Positions 1 to 10,265 of a DNA stretch of 64,000 nucleotides are shown here, in pieces (position 1 is the stretch's first letter; the number at the start of each line of letters is the position of its first letter). The DNA is from Calliphora vicina. Its lineage: Eukaryota; Arthropoda; Insecta; Diptera; Calliphoridae. Under the pieces are notes generated by a model that saw only the letters and a program-made list of their open reading frames with translations, searched no databases and was not told where the DNA came from. The stretch covers positions 78,145,747-78,209,746 of the forward strand of contig NC_088784.1 in the NCBI RefSeq assembly GCF_958450345.1, written 5' to 3'. Position numbers and translations under genes: made by a program.

Positions 1-880
1 AATATTTAGAAGCAAATTGTATAATTTGTTGATACAGTGAATAAAATATAATTTTCGCTAGAAATCACACAAGACTACTGATAAATAGAGTCTGGATTTA
101 TTAGCTAAATAAAAGAAAAGGATATATGAATATCAGTAAAGGAATAAGTGATGTGCCAATGATTAAACAAAATTGATTGAAATAAATAATTAGTTAAAAT
201 AAATTTGTTGAAAAAAATTATTTGTGAAAATATTTTTGAAAAAAAAAAATTTTCTAACCTAATTTTGGTAAGAAGTGAAATAAAAATCTATAAATTTGTC
301 CCTGATTTAAGACAAAATACTTTGCGGTGATATTTATAAATAATTATAAAAAAAATATTGGAAAACTTTTTGTACAAATTGTAATAACAGAAATAAATAT
401 AAAAATATCAGTGAGCAAAAAAAGATATTGAAATAAATAAAATTTTTGGTGAAAATATGAAAATTGTTTTTAAATAAATGTTGATGAAACAATTATTGTA
501 AACTAATTTTGGTAAAAAAAACGATTGAAGTGGAAAAAATTAAAAATTTGTGCAGATTTTTTAAATAAATGTTTGGTGATAAATAATTTGCAGTGATATT
601 TAGAATTTGTCTAGAAAAATAAATTGTAAAAATTTGTTGCTGAAAGTAATATTTGTGGAAAACTTCTTAGTATAAAATTTTAATAAAATAGAAAGATATA
701 CTAATATCAGTTAAAAACTAATTTTTAAATAAATTTTTTAGTGAAAAAAAAAATATTCGTGAAAATTCTTTTTAAATAAATGTTGGTGAAACAATTTTTG
801 TAAAATAATTTTGGTAAGAAAATATAAATATTTAAATTTTTCGCTAAGTGTTTTAGAGTTGATTTGTGAAATAAAATTGC
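1..880. repeat. Decayed tandem repeat, about 250-300 bp unit
   Basis: Three diverged units can be lined up by shared words. AATTTTGGTAA recurs near 261, 505 and 807, a TTTGCRGTGATATTTA block recurs near 321 and 586, and GGAAAACTT recurs near 360 and 657. The unequal spacings show many indels, so this is an old array. It begins before the window edge. No coding potential is seen. Confidence 0.5.
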
Positions 881-2330
881 TGAAATTTGTTGGTGATTTT
901 TTTTGTTGTATTTTAAAGTCAGGCTTACTTGCAAATATAACTGGTTACATCTTAGGAGTTTAAAAACTCGATCTTCGTATGGCCTTACATAAATGAGTTA
1001 GTGAAAGTTAGAGTAATAGCGCGAATTTGTCAGTCGATTGCAATGCCTCGAAACTGCTGTAAAGACGCACAGTGATATAAAAAAAAAGATGGAAATAAAT
1101 CAGTAACTTCTAAACCCTTACTCCGGTTTGAATGAAATTTCACACGGGCAAAGAGGAAGTGTAGTCGAGTTGGCCATCATGAGTGCACCAGGAGCGGGAC
1201 CAGGGGTCCCCAAAGTAGGACAACAAGGGTGTTTTCAATTTTAAAAATTATCCTATTTCTTCGTTTGTGTTCCGATTTCAAAATTACATATATAGAATCT
1301 TCTTGTCAAGCACTACATAAAACCTCGTCGTAGCTATCAATTATCTCTTAAAGCTTAGGAGATATTCGCATTTGAAAATAAAATTTTCAACATTTTTACC
1401 CACACTACTCCAGTTTTTTGATGACCGCGGTTCCAAATATTTCCCGATTGTCTCCAATTTTTTTTATAGGATTAACAACAGATGTATATATCAAAAAAGA
1501 AAGAAAATTTTTCGCTATTTTTTGGGGAAAAAAGTACTTTTATTCCTTTTAAGTTATCTAAAAAATTTCTAAGAGGATGTATAATGAATTTGTACTTTTT
1601 GAAAAGCTAACTTTACATCAAATATTTCAAATTAAAAAAAAAAAAATATAATTTTTGATACCGAGGGGACCATGTCCATTCAAAAAATGCGTATTTTTTA
1701 TGTAAAATTCAACTTTAGAGCAAATCGCATAATAGATATCAAATTATAATCTATTTTAGATGGCCCCGCCCCTAGTATGGATATTATAGCCAAAAAACGA
1801 AAAAATCCCATTTTTGGAATTATTCAATACTTTTTTGGGAATTGCGGGATTCCTGATTACAAATTTCAAAATTTGTTTTCATTTTTCCATTTTCAATAAA
1901 AATAAATCTATATAATTGTAAAATTTCATTCCAAATATTTATAAATAAAAATTTTATTTCAATTTGTAAAATTTGTATCTATGCCAAAACTCATTTAAAA
2001 GCATTTTTTTCATATTTTTTAAAAAAGTATTCCATAAATTTGTTCATTGTCAAATGTTATATACATTATTGGAAAGTAGATAAAATCTTCTATCCATTGA
2101 TATATAACATGTCTAAATTATGTTTTTTACGTGGCAAATTAATTAGGGAAAACTTAACAACACGCAGATAATTTACCGATCAATAAATTTTGATAGAGGA
2201 GCCAAAAAAAAAGACACGTGTATCGGCGTTTTGAAAGTTTACATCTGAATTTCATTTGAGGGGGGTTAAAGTTTATTACTCTGGCACATTCTTATTGTTA
2301 ATCTTCATAAGAAACCATATGATCCTTACA
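881..2330. other. Non-coding AT-rich stretch
   Basis: No gene, RNA or repeat is recognised. The segment at about 1140-1215 is less AT-rich than its surroundings (it contains GGAGCGGGACCAGGGGTCCCC). It could be a remnant of something transposed, but it carries no motif I can name. Confidence 0.4.
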
Positions 2331-2712
2331 TTTTAGGTATAAAATGTGTTCAGCAAAGTTATGTAAAATGTTACGGAGAATATTTTTGTAGAATAAAATC
2401 CTCAAGGCATGGGTCGTTTTTGTCCTTCTTTTAAAAATGAGCAAAAAACACCATTACAACGGGGATTTAAGGGGTTAAATGCTCCGTAAAATTTTACTAT
2501 AAGTCCCTAAATACACCAAAACGGAAAATTCAACCAGAAAGTCAGAAATAAGACATAACAAAACAGAGCCGAGGGTTAATTTCGCATTTATTAAGAATTT
2601 TATTTGAAATAACACTTTAGGTATAAAATGTATTCAGCTACTTAATTTATGCAAAATGTTACGGAGAACATTTTTGTAGAACATGTTAACCATCTAAATC
2701 CTTAAGGCATGG
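2331..2712 (+). repeat. Direct duplication of about 85 bp
   Basis: A block starting TTAGGTATAAAATGTRTTCAGC and continuing through GTTACGGAGAA, TTTTTGTAGAA and AAGGCATGGG occurs at about 2333-2412 and again at about 2619-2713. The spacing is about 290 bp. This is a local direct repeat of unknown origin. Confidence 0.6.
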
Positions 2713-2756
2713 GGAAATTAATAAATGCCAAAAAATAAAATGTCAAAAATTAAAAA

Positions 2757-2935
2757 AAACAAGTAGCCCCTTCACCAAATTATACTTTAAAATAAAATTT
2801 TTAAATATTTTTAGGTAAACAAAATTATTTTTTTTTCCAAAATGTTTTTAAAATTTTTCTTTTATTTGCGAAATTGTTTTTAAAAAAGTTTCTTCCAAAT
2901 TTTTTTATACATTTTTTTTTTAATTTTTAAATTTA
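2757..2935 (+). repeat. Family A dispersed repeat, 5' fragment
   Basis: This carries the AACAAGTAG, CCCTTCACCAAATTATACTTTAAA and poly-T spacer arrangement of the family A 5' end. It lacks the TTCGGCTGTGCCGAA hairpin and everything after the spacer. It lies directly before a fuller copy in the same orientation, so it may be a tandem duplication remnant. Confidence 0.5.
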
Positions 2936-2943
2936 TTGAAAAA

Positions 2944-3611
2944 CAAGTAAGAGAGCTATATTCGGCTGTGCCGAATCTTATATACCCTTCACCAAATTAT
3001 ACTTAAAAATATTTTTAAGTAAATGTTTTAAATTTTTTTTTTCCAAATTGTTTATTTTTTTTTAAAAAAAGTTTTTTCAAATTTTTTTTTTAAATTTCTT
3101 TAATTAATTTTTTTGGAAAAAGTATTTATGACAAAAAAAAATTTTTTGATGAAAAAAAAATTCGGTTTAAAAAATATTTTTTTCCGATTTTGACCCATTG
3201 TATGTCCAACTTACTATGGTCTTATATACGTCGTTGCAAAGGTCTTTGAAATATCTATCATTAGATATCCATATTGTCTATATTAATGACTTAGTAATCC
3301 AGATATAGGTCAAAAATCAAGGTAGTCCTAGTTTTTTCCTTATATCTCAGCCATTTGTGTACCGATTTTCTCGATTTTAAATAGCGACCGAGCCGGAAGA
3401 ATTTCGGAGATATTGATGTATGAATCGTGTATGTAAGTTATTTGGGGGCTTCGGAAAGTTGATTTCAACACACAGACGGACATGGCTATATCAATTCCGT
3501 TATCTATAACGATCCAGAATATATATACTTTATGGGGTCGCAAATGAAAAATGTGGAAACTACAAACGGAATGACAAACTTATTTATACCCTTGCCACTC
3601 ATGGTGAAGGG
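2944..3611 (+). repeat. Family A dispersed repeat, near-complete copy
   Basis: This copy best defines the family. It opens with AAGTAAGAGAGCTATATTCGGC and the TTCGGCTGTGCCGAA hairpin, then TATACCCTTCACC. A low-complexity A/T spacer follows, then a conserved body (TATCTCAGCCATTTGTG, GAGCCGGAAGAATT, CAGACGGACATGGC, CCAGAATATATATACTTT). It ends in GGTGAAGGG, complementary to the CCCTTCACC near the start. There is no ORF of note. The body and terminal complementarity suggest a non-autonomous mobile element. Its class is undecided: terminal inverted repeats with hairpins could fit a MITE or a Helentron-like element. Confidence 0.65.
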
Positions 3612-3624
3612 AATAATAATTTTA

Positions 3625-4040
3625 AATTGTGGTAAAAAAAAAATTCGGGTTAAAAAATATTTTTCCCGATTTTGACCCTTCGTAGATCCAACTTATATAT
3701 ATATCTATACATCGTTGCAATGGACTTTGAAATATCTATCATTAGATATCCATATTGTCTATCTTAATGACTTAGTAATCCAGATATAGATCAAAAATAG
3801 GCCAATAATCGAGGTTATCCCGGTTTTTTCCTTATATCTCAGCCATTTATGGGCCGATTTTTTCGATTTTAAATAACAACCGAGCCGGAAGAATTCCCGA
3901 TATATTAATGTATAAATCATGTATGTAAGTAATTTTGGGGCTACGGAAAGTTGATTTCAACATACAGACGGACATGGCTATATCGACTTCGCTAGCTATA
4001 ACGATCCAGAAACCTTGCCACTCATGGTGAAGGGTATTAA
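3625..4040 (+). repeat. Family A dispersed repeat, 5'-truncated copy
   Basis: This repeats the body of the preceding copy from the TTCGGGTTAAAAAATA motif to CCACTCATGGTGAAGGGTATT. The 5' hairpin is missing, and so is a piece of the 3' part between GATCCAGAA and CCTTGCC. It lies head to tail with the upstream copy, only about 15 bp away. Confidence 0.6.
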
Positions 4041-4520
4041 AAGCGATTTGGGTTTGTGCGAAATAGACGTGTTTCAGAAATTAAAAAAGTCTAAATGTGT
4101 TGAAAAAAATTATAAAATAATGTGTGTTAATGAATTTAAATATATTAAAGTTTATTTATTCAATAATTTATAGTTAAAATTTCGAGAATTATGATTTGTT
4201 TACATCTCTCACAAGGGTGTTGAGTTCACACTGCAACTGTATAAGCGAGAGAGTAATATTGAAACATAGAGAGTGGGACTACTTGTTATACTTTGCTATT
4301 AATCATCTTAAATAAATATGGAATAAATATTTATCAACAATTATGGAACAATTTAAATACTTTATTCAAACGAAATGAGTGAAATTGTTAAAAACTGGTT
4401 TATTTTATTAGCTTTTTTATTCCTTAAGACTTAATAACTAATAATAATAATAATTTTATGGCATTTATACTATTTTTTATTATATATTTAAGTGATTTAA
4501 AACATGAAACTAATTTCATT
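4041..4520 (+). other. Non-coding stretch upstream of the signal-peptide exon
   Basis: No repeat or coding feature is recognised. If the splice acceptor just downstream is used, this is intron and the transcription start lies further upstream, perhaps outside the window. If not, the promoter could lie here. No TATA/Inr pair is clear enough to call. Confidence 0.35.
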
Positions 4521-4540
4521 CAATTTTCTTCTCTTTACAG
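4521..4540 (+). other. Candidate 3' splice site before the first coding exon
   Basis: A pyrimidine-rich run (TTTTCTTCTCTTTACAG) ends in AG at 4539-4540. It is the best acceptor in the region and lies about 910 bp before the start codon. It would make 4541-5571 an exon of about 1.03 kb preceded by at least one non-coding exon. Seen in sequence only, with no transcript evidence. Confidence 0.4.
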
Positions 4541-5449
4541 AACTTAATTCAACAAAGCGTCGTCTCTTTAACTTGACAAAAAAAAAAAAAAACGCACACA
4601 CAATAAAAAGCCAACATAATAAAATCTCATTAGTAAACAAAACAGGAAATAAAAATGTCCATTAAACAATAAAACGACACATACAGATAAAAAAACCACA
4701 CAGAAACCAAATAAAAAAGAAATAAAATAATAAAAAAAAAATTCAAAGATGAAAATGAAAAATTATTTCAAATAACCACAAAATACCATACAGAAAAGCA
4801 GAGGAATGGTACAGCAAAAAAATAACAAAAAAGATAAACCAAACTTTGAAGTAAATAATAACCAATCATTTTTTATACACAGTCTATGCTGAAAATCACA
4901 CAAAAAAACGTATCACAGTGATTAATAATGTTTTATGATCTCTACTAACATAATAGTAAAAAAAAAACAAACGTAACTGCAACAGAGAGAGAGAGAAAAA
5001 TAAAAAACCAGAAGAACCTATAACAAACACAAACAACAAATAAACGGAAACTATAATATGTGATTGTGGTCATAAGCGGATGTCCGTGTTTAAAACAAAA
5101 ATAACAGCAACAGCAATAGAACCCAACAACAGCAGCAGCAGCCACAGCAACCAAAGAAATTGTTGGTCAAACAACTAGTGCAAAATATTATTATTTGTTT
5201 TTTATTTTTGGCAAGCAACTGAGAAAAAAAAAGTGCGTCTGGTCTTGGGATTTTGGTTTTCTGGCTCAAAAATTGCCATACTTAAAAATTACTTAAGACG
5301 TCGCCATAACAAAACACACATAACCACTCACCTCTCACTCTGACAACCTAAAAACTGACCCTCCTCAGCAACCTTTACTCAAACTAACAAAATCTAAAGC
5401 CCAGCGACAAACAAACAAACCAAAAAAAATAATAATAATAAAGTTAAAA
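4541..5449 (+). other. Probable 5' UTR, A/C-rich with CAG/CAA runs and upstream ATGs
   Basis: The base usage changes here to A- and C-rich sequence with few T runs, as in long fly 5' leaders. CAACAGCAGCAGCAGCC-type (opa) runs lie near 5100-5150 and AACAAACAAAC runs near 5030 and 5410. Several short upstream ATG frames close quickly, for example ATG at 4654, so translation of the main frame would need reinitiation or leaky scanning. A GAGAGAGAGAG run lies near 4985. Confidence 0.4.
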
Positions 5450-5571
5450 ATGGAATTTCTTAAAAGGAAACATTTTTCATTGTGGATTACGACGACAACA
5501 TTTATAATCATGGCCAGCATTGCGTTAAATGTGTCCACAGTTCAGGGGCTGCAGGGTGTACCAACATGGAT
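5450..5571 (+). CDS. First coding exon: N-terminal signal peptide of an unidentified secreted or membrane protein
   Basis: The exon encodes 40 complete codons plus two bases (phase 2). The start lies in TTAAAAATGG, close to the fly start consensus. Residues 1-12 are basic (MEFLKRKHFSLW). Residues 13-28 are hydrophobic or uncharged (ITTTTFIIMASIALNV). Small residues follow near 29-33 (STVQG), a plausible signal-peptidase site. The mature protein would begin LQGVPTW. The donor GTAAGTAAC follows at 5572; reading through it gives an in-frame stop at once, which supports splicing. I do not recognise the family: seven mature residues are not enough. Fly cell-surface proteins often have an isolated signal-peptide exon followed by a very long intron, and the absence of a next exon for 58 kb fits that, but this is inference. 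A chance ORF next to a GTAAGT remains possible. Confidence 0.55.
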
Positions 5572-6159
5572 GTAAGTAACCAAACATATATACAAATATT
5601 TCTTTTACATCTCTACATACTTCCATTTATTATTATTTTTTATGATTTAAAAACAACAGCCAGAGAAAAAAAAAATACTATTTTCTTTTTTGTCTTAGGT
5701 CTTAGTAACTGTCATATTAATACATGACAATAATTTTTAAAAAACAAGAAAATCTTGTTGTGCCATTGTCTGTTGGTATGAAAAAAAATAGCAGCAAAGT
5801 AAATGAACAATGAGTTTAAAAAAGCCTTAAATATCTTGTATTTAAAAAGCAAACTTTTAAATATGATTGAACATTTTAGGTTAAAATATATAAATTTATT
5901 TAATAATTTTTTTTCAAAATTATTTACAAAATTAAAGAAATTAATTAAACACTGCATAGTAGGGTGGCTCTCATTTTACAGTATTTCTAATTTTGTAGCT
6001 CCCAAGGTATAAATTTATTCTCCGTTATCTAAAAACTAAATGCTGAAAATTTGAGCAAAATTGGGTAATGTTAAGAAGATTCCAGTTTTGAGTCAAAACA
6101 ATATTTTGAAAAAAAAAATAAAAAAATTTTAAATATAAAATATGTATACGAATATACAA
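5572..6159 (+). other. Start of presumed first coding intron
   Basis: It begins with the strong donor GTAAGTAAC. The remainder is AT-rich. Small frames on both strands here have lysine/asparagine/phenylalanine-biased composition and no motif. I see nothing else in it. Confidence 0.4.
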
Positions 6160-6302
6160 TGTTAGCTCATTATAACTTGATACAAAAAAAATAAAATTGC
6201 ATCCCCATCTTAAATCACAAATTTTTAAAATTTTTTTTTCAAAATTTTCGAAAAATTAAAAAAACTGGTTTTCGATTCTAATAAATGCTAAATGAGGATT
6301 GA
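6160..6302 (+). repeat. Short dispersed repeat, also present inverted at 41.2 kb
   Basis: The ending ATAAATGCTAAATGAGGATT and the preceding CACAAATTTTTAAAATT recur in reverse complement at about 41220-41345 (AATCCTCATTTAGTATTTAT there). In both places the repeat lies beside a family B copy. Identity is unknown. Confidence 0.45.
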
Positions 6303-6646
6303 CAAGTAATAGTGTTATATTCGGCTGAGCCGAATCTTGTATACCCACCATCAATTTGTGACACCAAAATATTTTTCTGATATAGGGTTTATATGGGGCT
6401 ATTATGGATCAATCCTCTCAAAAAATGGTAGAAGGATTCATATAAAAATTGTTTATGTCTAATTTCATCACGATATTAATTATTATAAGACAATTATGAA
6501 TGTTCTAGTCATTTTCTGAGGGGACCTTTAGTGGGGACTTGGGACAAATGTAGCCGTATTTTCGACATATTTTACAGTATAATTTCATATTACTGAGAAC
6601 TAATTTGTGCAAATTTTTATCAGTACTACCTTATAATCAACATATA
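6303..6646 (+). repeat. Family B dispersed repeat, 5' part (split by Tc1)
   Basis: It begins ACAAGTAATAGTGTTATATTCGG with the hairpin TTCGGCTGAGCCGAA, then GTATACCCACCATCAA. The family B body follows: ATATGGGGCTATTATGG, ATTATTATAAGACAATTATGAAT, GGGGACCTTTAGTGGGGACT, TTTACAGTATAATTTCA. It is interrupted at a TA by the Tc1 element and continues at 8083. The 5' module matches family A, so A and B are related. Confidence 0.6.
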
Positions 6647-8080
6647 CAGTGGTCGACCAAACAATGTAAACTTTTCCAAATATTTTATTAGTGGCCTAAA
6701 ATCTGAAATAATTTTTTAAAAAATTTTTAAATTTTTGTAGTATGTTATTTGTATACTTTTATTAACTTAATTAAAAAAAAACAATGGACATAATTAATTA
6801 AATTCTAAAAATGAGAAAAGAAAATTAAAAGATTTCTTTATTACGGCATTGACAAAACAATGGAAACTTAGGTATTATTTTAACTTTGCAATAACTCAAT
6901 ATTTTGTTGGGTATCCCTTAATTTTTATAACTGCTACACATCGACGATGCATCTTCCTTCCTGGTGTAATTTTGGGTCCTTATTTTACGATCTACAATTT
7001 CCCATAGATTTTCTATGGGATTGAGATCTGGCGATTGGACAGGCCACTTCAAAACACGTACCTCGTTGGATTGTAACAACCCTAGATAGAGGTGTGTTTC
7101 GGGTCGTTGTCGTGTTGGAATCTCCAAACTATGGGCATATTTTCCTCAGCGTATGGATACATAACATCGTTTTATATGGTTCTGTATCCTATACCTGTCA
7201 TGGTGTCTTTTATAATATGAATTGGGCCCATACCTTGCCCTGAAAAACATCCCCATACCATAATATTGCCACCGCCAAACTTTACAGTTTTATTTGTGTA
7301 CTTTGGATCTAATCTTTTTTCAAATTGTAGACGAGCACAACGGTTCTTTTTAGAAAAGAGTGGTTTTTTCACATGACGATAGCAACCAAGACCAGCCTCA
7401 TTTGCCCTGCGACTAACTGTTCGGGTACTTATTTCTAATTTTAGGCTATTAACAACATCTCGAGGAGTTATTTTTGGGAATTTCTTGAACTCTCTCGCTA
7501 TTAAATTATCTTGTCTAGGAGTAGTCTTACGAGGTCTTCCACCTAAATGTTGAGTTTTTACAGAACTGGTCTCACGAAATTTCTTTATAATTTTTGAAAC
7601 TGCTGATTTATTTATTGAATATTTGTCACAGATACTTTTTTGTTTTAAACCAGCTTTAAAATCGTTAATTATTTTATTTATTAAGTCTTCACAAATCTTA
7701 ACTTTAGTCATTTTCGTTAACTTTGAAAAAAAAAACAATTATGCGAAAAAGTTAGAAAAAGAAATTGTGAAATATTACCAGAATTTAAAAATAAAATAAC
7801 TGTAAACTGTAAAAAGAACGATTTTAAATATTATTTTCATTTTACACTTCTTGCAGAATTTTAAAAGTTTCCATTGTTTTGTCAGTAGCGAAATAGTGAA
7901 TATTTTTAATTTTGTTCCCTTTCTTCAGAATATAGTTAATTATGTTGTTTGTTTTGCAAATAAAATAAAACTATACAAGTAAAATACTAAAAAAAAAAAA
8001 TTTTATTTTAAAAAAATATTTTAAATTTTGAGCTACATATGGAATATTTGGAAAAGTTTCCATTGTTTTGTCAACCACTG
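6647..8080 (-). mobile_element. Tc1-like transposon (IR/DR type), inactive
   Basis: The termini are CAGTGGTCGACCAAACAATG at the left and, in reverse complement, CAGTGGTTGACAAAACAATG at the right. Each is flanked by TA (6645-6646 and 8081-8082), the Tc1/mariner target duplication. A second internal copy of the terminal word (TTGACAAAACAATGGAAACTT) lies near 6850 and, inverted, near 7866-7887. The ends are therefore long inverted repeats holding two direct repeats each, the IR/DR layout known from Sleeping Beauty-type Tc1 elements. The element is 1434 bp, somewhat short for Tc1, because of a deletion inside the transposase. It lies inside a family B repeat and is younger than it. Confidence 0.85.
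6918..7738 (-). pseudogene. Tc1-family transposase, disabled
   Basis: DDE transposase pseudogene of the Tc1 element, read on the minus strand from 7738. An open stretch of 188 codons carries the N-terminal paired-like helix-turn-helix DNA-binding region (about residues 14-60 and 75-115) around a GRPRK hook-like motif (67-71). At about residue 141 (near 7317) QFEK joins directly to RLDPKY: the segment that normally holds the first catalytic aspartate (the SDE region) is deleted. GGGNIMVWGCFS follows at 155-166. A stop ends the frame after residue 188. The same frame then resumes through HDNDPKHT (near 7090-7114, second catalytic Asp). A frameshift follows, leading to SPDLNPIENLWE (near 7000-7034, catalytic Glu). 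The lesions are thus one deletion, one stop and one frameshift, so the protein cannot be active. Confidence 0.85.
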
Positions 8081-8082
8081 TA

Positions 8083-8430
8083 TATGGCGACATTTGTATG
8101 GGGACTAGTGAAGTCATGCACATTTTTCAATTTCAGCCAGCTAGCAGACAGTCTAAACAGACATACTAAACAGATAGAGAGACGGACGGACGGACATAGC
8201 TAGATTGTCTTAGAATTTCTAGAGTACCTAGAATATACATACATATATACAGCCCAATTGTGGAAAAAAATTCCCCGGTAGTTTTTTCCCTTTTCTCATT
8301 TTTGCTATTCAAATTCTATTTAAAAAAAAACGAAAAAACTCCGGGGATTTTTCTTTCATAATTGGGCTGTATATAACTTTGTGAGTTTGCCACAATATAC
8401 CATCCATCATTTGATAGTAAGTATAAAAAT
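8083..8430 (+). repeat. Family B dispersed repeat, 3' part (after Tc1)
   Basis: The B body resumes with GACATTTGTATGGGGACTAG and continues through AGACGGACGGACGGACATAGC and CTAGAATATACATAC. The expected TGATGGGTA-type end is degenerate (CATCATTTGATAG near 8404-8418). It is interrupted by a 120-bp MITE at 8250-8369. Confidence 0.55.
8250..8369. mobile_element. 120-bp hairpin MITE with CAGCCCAATT ends
   Basis: The left end is CAGCCCAATTGTGG. The right end in reverse complement is CAGCCCAATTATGA. Inner TIR sequence (CCCCGG) matches too, so nearly the whole element folds back. TA flanks both sides (8248-8249 and 8370-8371). TA duplication with CAG ends fits a Tc1/mariner-mobilised MITE. A diverged relative lies at about 9858-9978. 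Confidence 0.75.
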
Positions 8431-8670
8431 GCATTTCATCGGTTGTACCTATTATGAGTTAGCTGTTTGACGACCGATTTAAAATTGGTGGATTTCGAGG
8501 AAAATTTGTCTTACATTTCAACATTTCGTTACCTCTTTTCTGATATTTAATTTTACAATGTTTCTTTGGGATGCTAATTTACAGTTTTGTAATTTAAAAT
8601 TTCATGTAATGGGTTTATTTGGACTAGAAAAAAATTCTTAAGAAATTTATCTATAATGTTTTTATATATA
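8431..8670. other. Unassigned stretch
   Basis: Nothing is recognised between the family B repeat and the mariner relic. Confidence 0.3.
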
Positions 8671-8674
8671 GGAT

Positions 8675-9620
8675 AGCTTTCAAGTAGAAAACGCCTAAAA
8701 AATAATATTGGGACTTAAAAATGCTGGATTTTTTTTAAACATTTCTACAATATAAATGTTTTCAAAGTATTGGCCATTTTTAGCTATGGCCTTTTCCCAT
8801 CTTTCTGACAACATATGGATTCCGAGCCAAAAGAACTGCTCATCGATTACTAAAACGAATCAAGTCAATTTCGGATACTCTGTTCCAAAATGAAGCGAAT
8901 CGAACCGCGGAGAGAGTGTTCTGTGTCGATCGAAACAAATAGGAGTCGGACGGGGCAAGGTCTGGACTATAAGGCGCATATTCTTGGCGTTTTTCGGTCA
9001 ATGCTCACTTCAAACGAATCAGTTGGGTTCGGTACAGTTTCCTTGTGATGGTCTGGCCATATTTCAGCAGCTCATAATATATAGCACCCTCCCACCAAAT
9101 ATAGAGCATTATCTTAGCGCCATGTGTATTTGGCTTTGATGTCAATTCTACTGATTGGCCTGGCTTCACATACGATCTCTTACGCCTCGGGTTATCGTAA
9201 TGTATCCATTTTTCATCGCAAGTAATGATTCGTGTAAAAATGATTTTATTTTATAGCGTTCAAGCATCATTTCGGACATTTAAACTCATCTTTCAATGTC
9301 TCTCAGCTTCAATTCGTATGTTACCCAATTTCCCTGCATTTGGAAGAATCCTTCTGCTCGCAAACGTTTTGAAATTGCTACTTGAATAGATTCCAATGAT
9401 TTTGAAAGCTCTTGTTGAGTTTGGCAACAATCTTCATGGAGTAATGAATCCAATTTTTGGTTTTCTTTGTCTTCCGTTTCAAAATTACTACTTCTGAACC
9501 AAACAAACCACCTCGTTGAAACCGATGAAACACATTCACCGATAAGCTTAGGTGAGCAATCGGTGTGCTTCTGCGGAACTTTTTTAAAATTCAAAAAAAG
9601 TAATGCAAAACTTCCCGCAT
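8675..9620 (-). mobile_element. mariner relic, cecropia-like, with disabled transposase
   Basis: The minus strand encodes recognisable mariner transposase pieces in order. WFVWFRSSNFETED and CQTQQELSKSLESIQVAISK (helix-turn-helix, 9380-9510) come first. QGNWVTYELKLRD (9300-9340) follows, then DEKWIHYDNP near 9200-9225 with the first catalytic Asp, then THGAKIMLYIWWEG, YSPDLAPSD near 8950-8970 with the third Asp, and SERWEKAIAKNGQYFE near 8760-8815 at the C-terminus. The segment with the second Asp (HDNARPH in relatives) is missing between about 8970 and 9005, and several frameshifts and stops break the frame. Family assignment rests on the linker and the DEKWIHYDNP and ERWEK motifs. Element ends are approximate because TIRs were not resolved. 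Confidence 0.75.
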
Positions 9621-9689
9621 ATGACGCTTTGTTAGCACAAAATTCGAACTGTAAAAAAAAAAATATTTTTTTTAAGAAAAGTCTCTTTA

Positions 9690-10265
9690 AGGCTCAAGTA
9701 AGGTTTTTTATTGTGGAAAAAGTGTTTTTTTAAGTGAAAAAGCTTTTTTGGTATATAAAAGTGTAGGTAAAAAAATTGTTTAGTGAAAAAGCTTTTTTGT
9801 GTTTCAAAGTTTTACTATAAACTATGTTTATAAAAGAATAGTTTTTCAAAAGAAAAATTTTTATGAATAAAAAATCCGCGGTAGTTTTTTTTAGCTTTTC
9901 CAACTTTGAATTTAAATAGGAAAAATGGGAAAAAGGAAACACACTACAGTGGACTTATTATTCATAATTGGGCGTATGTAAATATTTTTTCATTATAAAA
10001 GCTTTTTTATGCATATAGTTTGTTTGCAATTTCTTTTCATAATAAAAGCTTTTTTTACGTATAATGACAAATTTTTGTTCATAATTGGTTTTGTTATCTT
10101 TAATTGGTTATTTAAAATGCGATAACATTTAAAATATTGTACGTACTAAAAGAAGTATAATTGTGAGAAAACCTTACTTATTAAAAAAGCTTTCACGAAA
10201 ACACTTTTTTTGCAAAGCTTGACTATGACAAAAGCTTTCCCAAAAACACTTTTTATGGAAAGGTG
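9690..10265. repeat. Degenerate array rich in AAAAGCTTTT palindromes
   Basis: AAAAGCTTTT-type palindromes recur irregularly here, for example in GTGAAAAAGCTTTTTTG near 9736 and 9783, ATAAAAGCTTTTTT near 9996 and 10043, and related AAAGCTTT words near 10185-10240. The same word defines a larger array at 35.9-36.95 kb. No fixed period is evident. Confidence 0.5.
9858..9978. mobile_element. Decayed relative of the CAGCCCAATT MITE
   Basis: The right end reads ATTCATAATTGGGCGTA. The left side has TTATGAATAAAAAATCCGCGG, its inverted partner, and an internal GGTAGTTTTTTT matches the element at 8250. The outermost left TIR bases are missing or mutated. Confidence 0.5.

Noticed and set aside
5712..6012. 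Opposite overlapping frames of 70-80 codons
   Set aside because: Lys/Asn/Phe/Ile-biased text from AT-rich DNA, with no motif and no splice framing.
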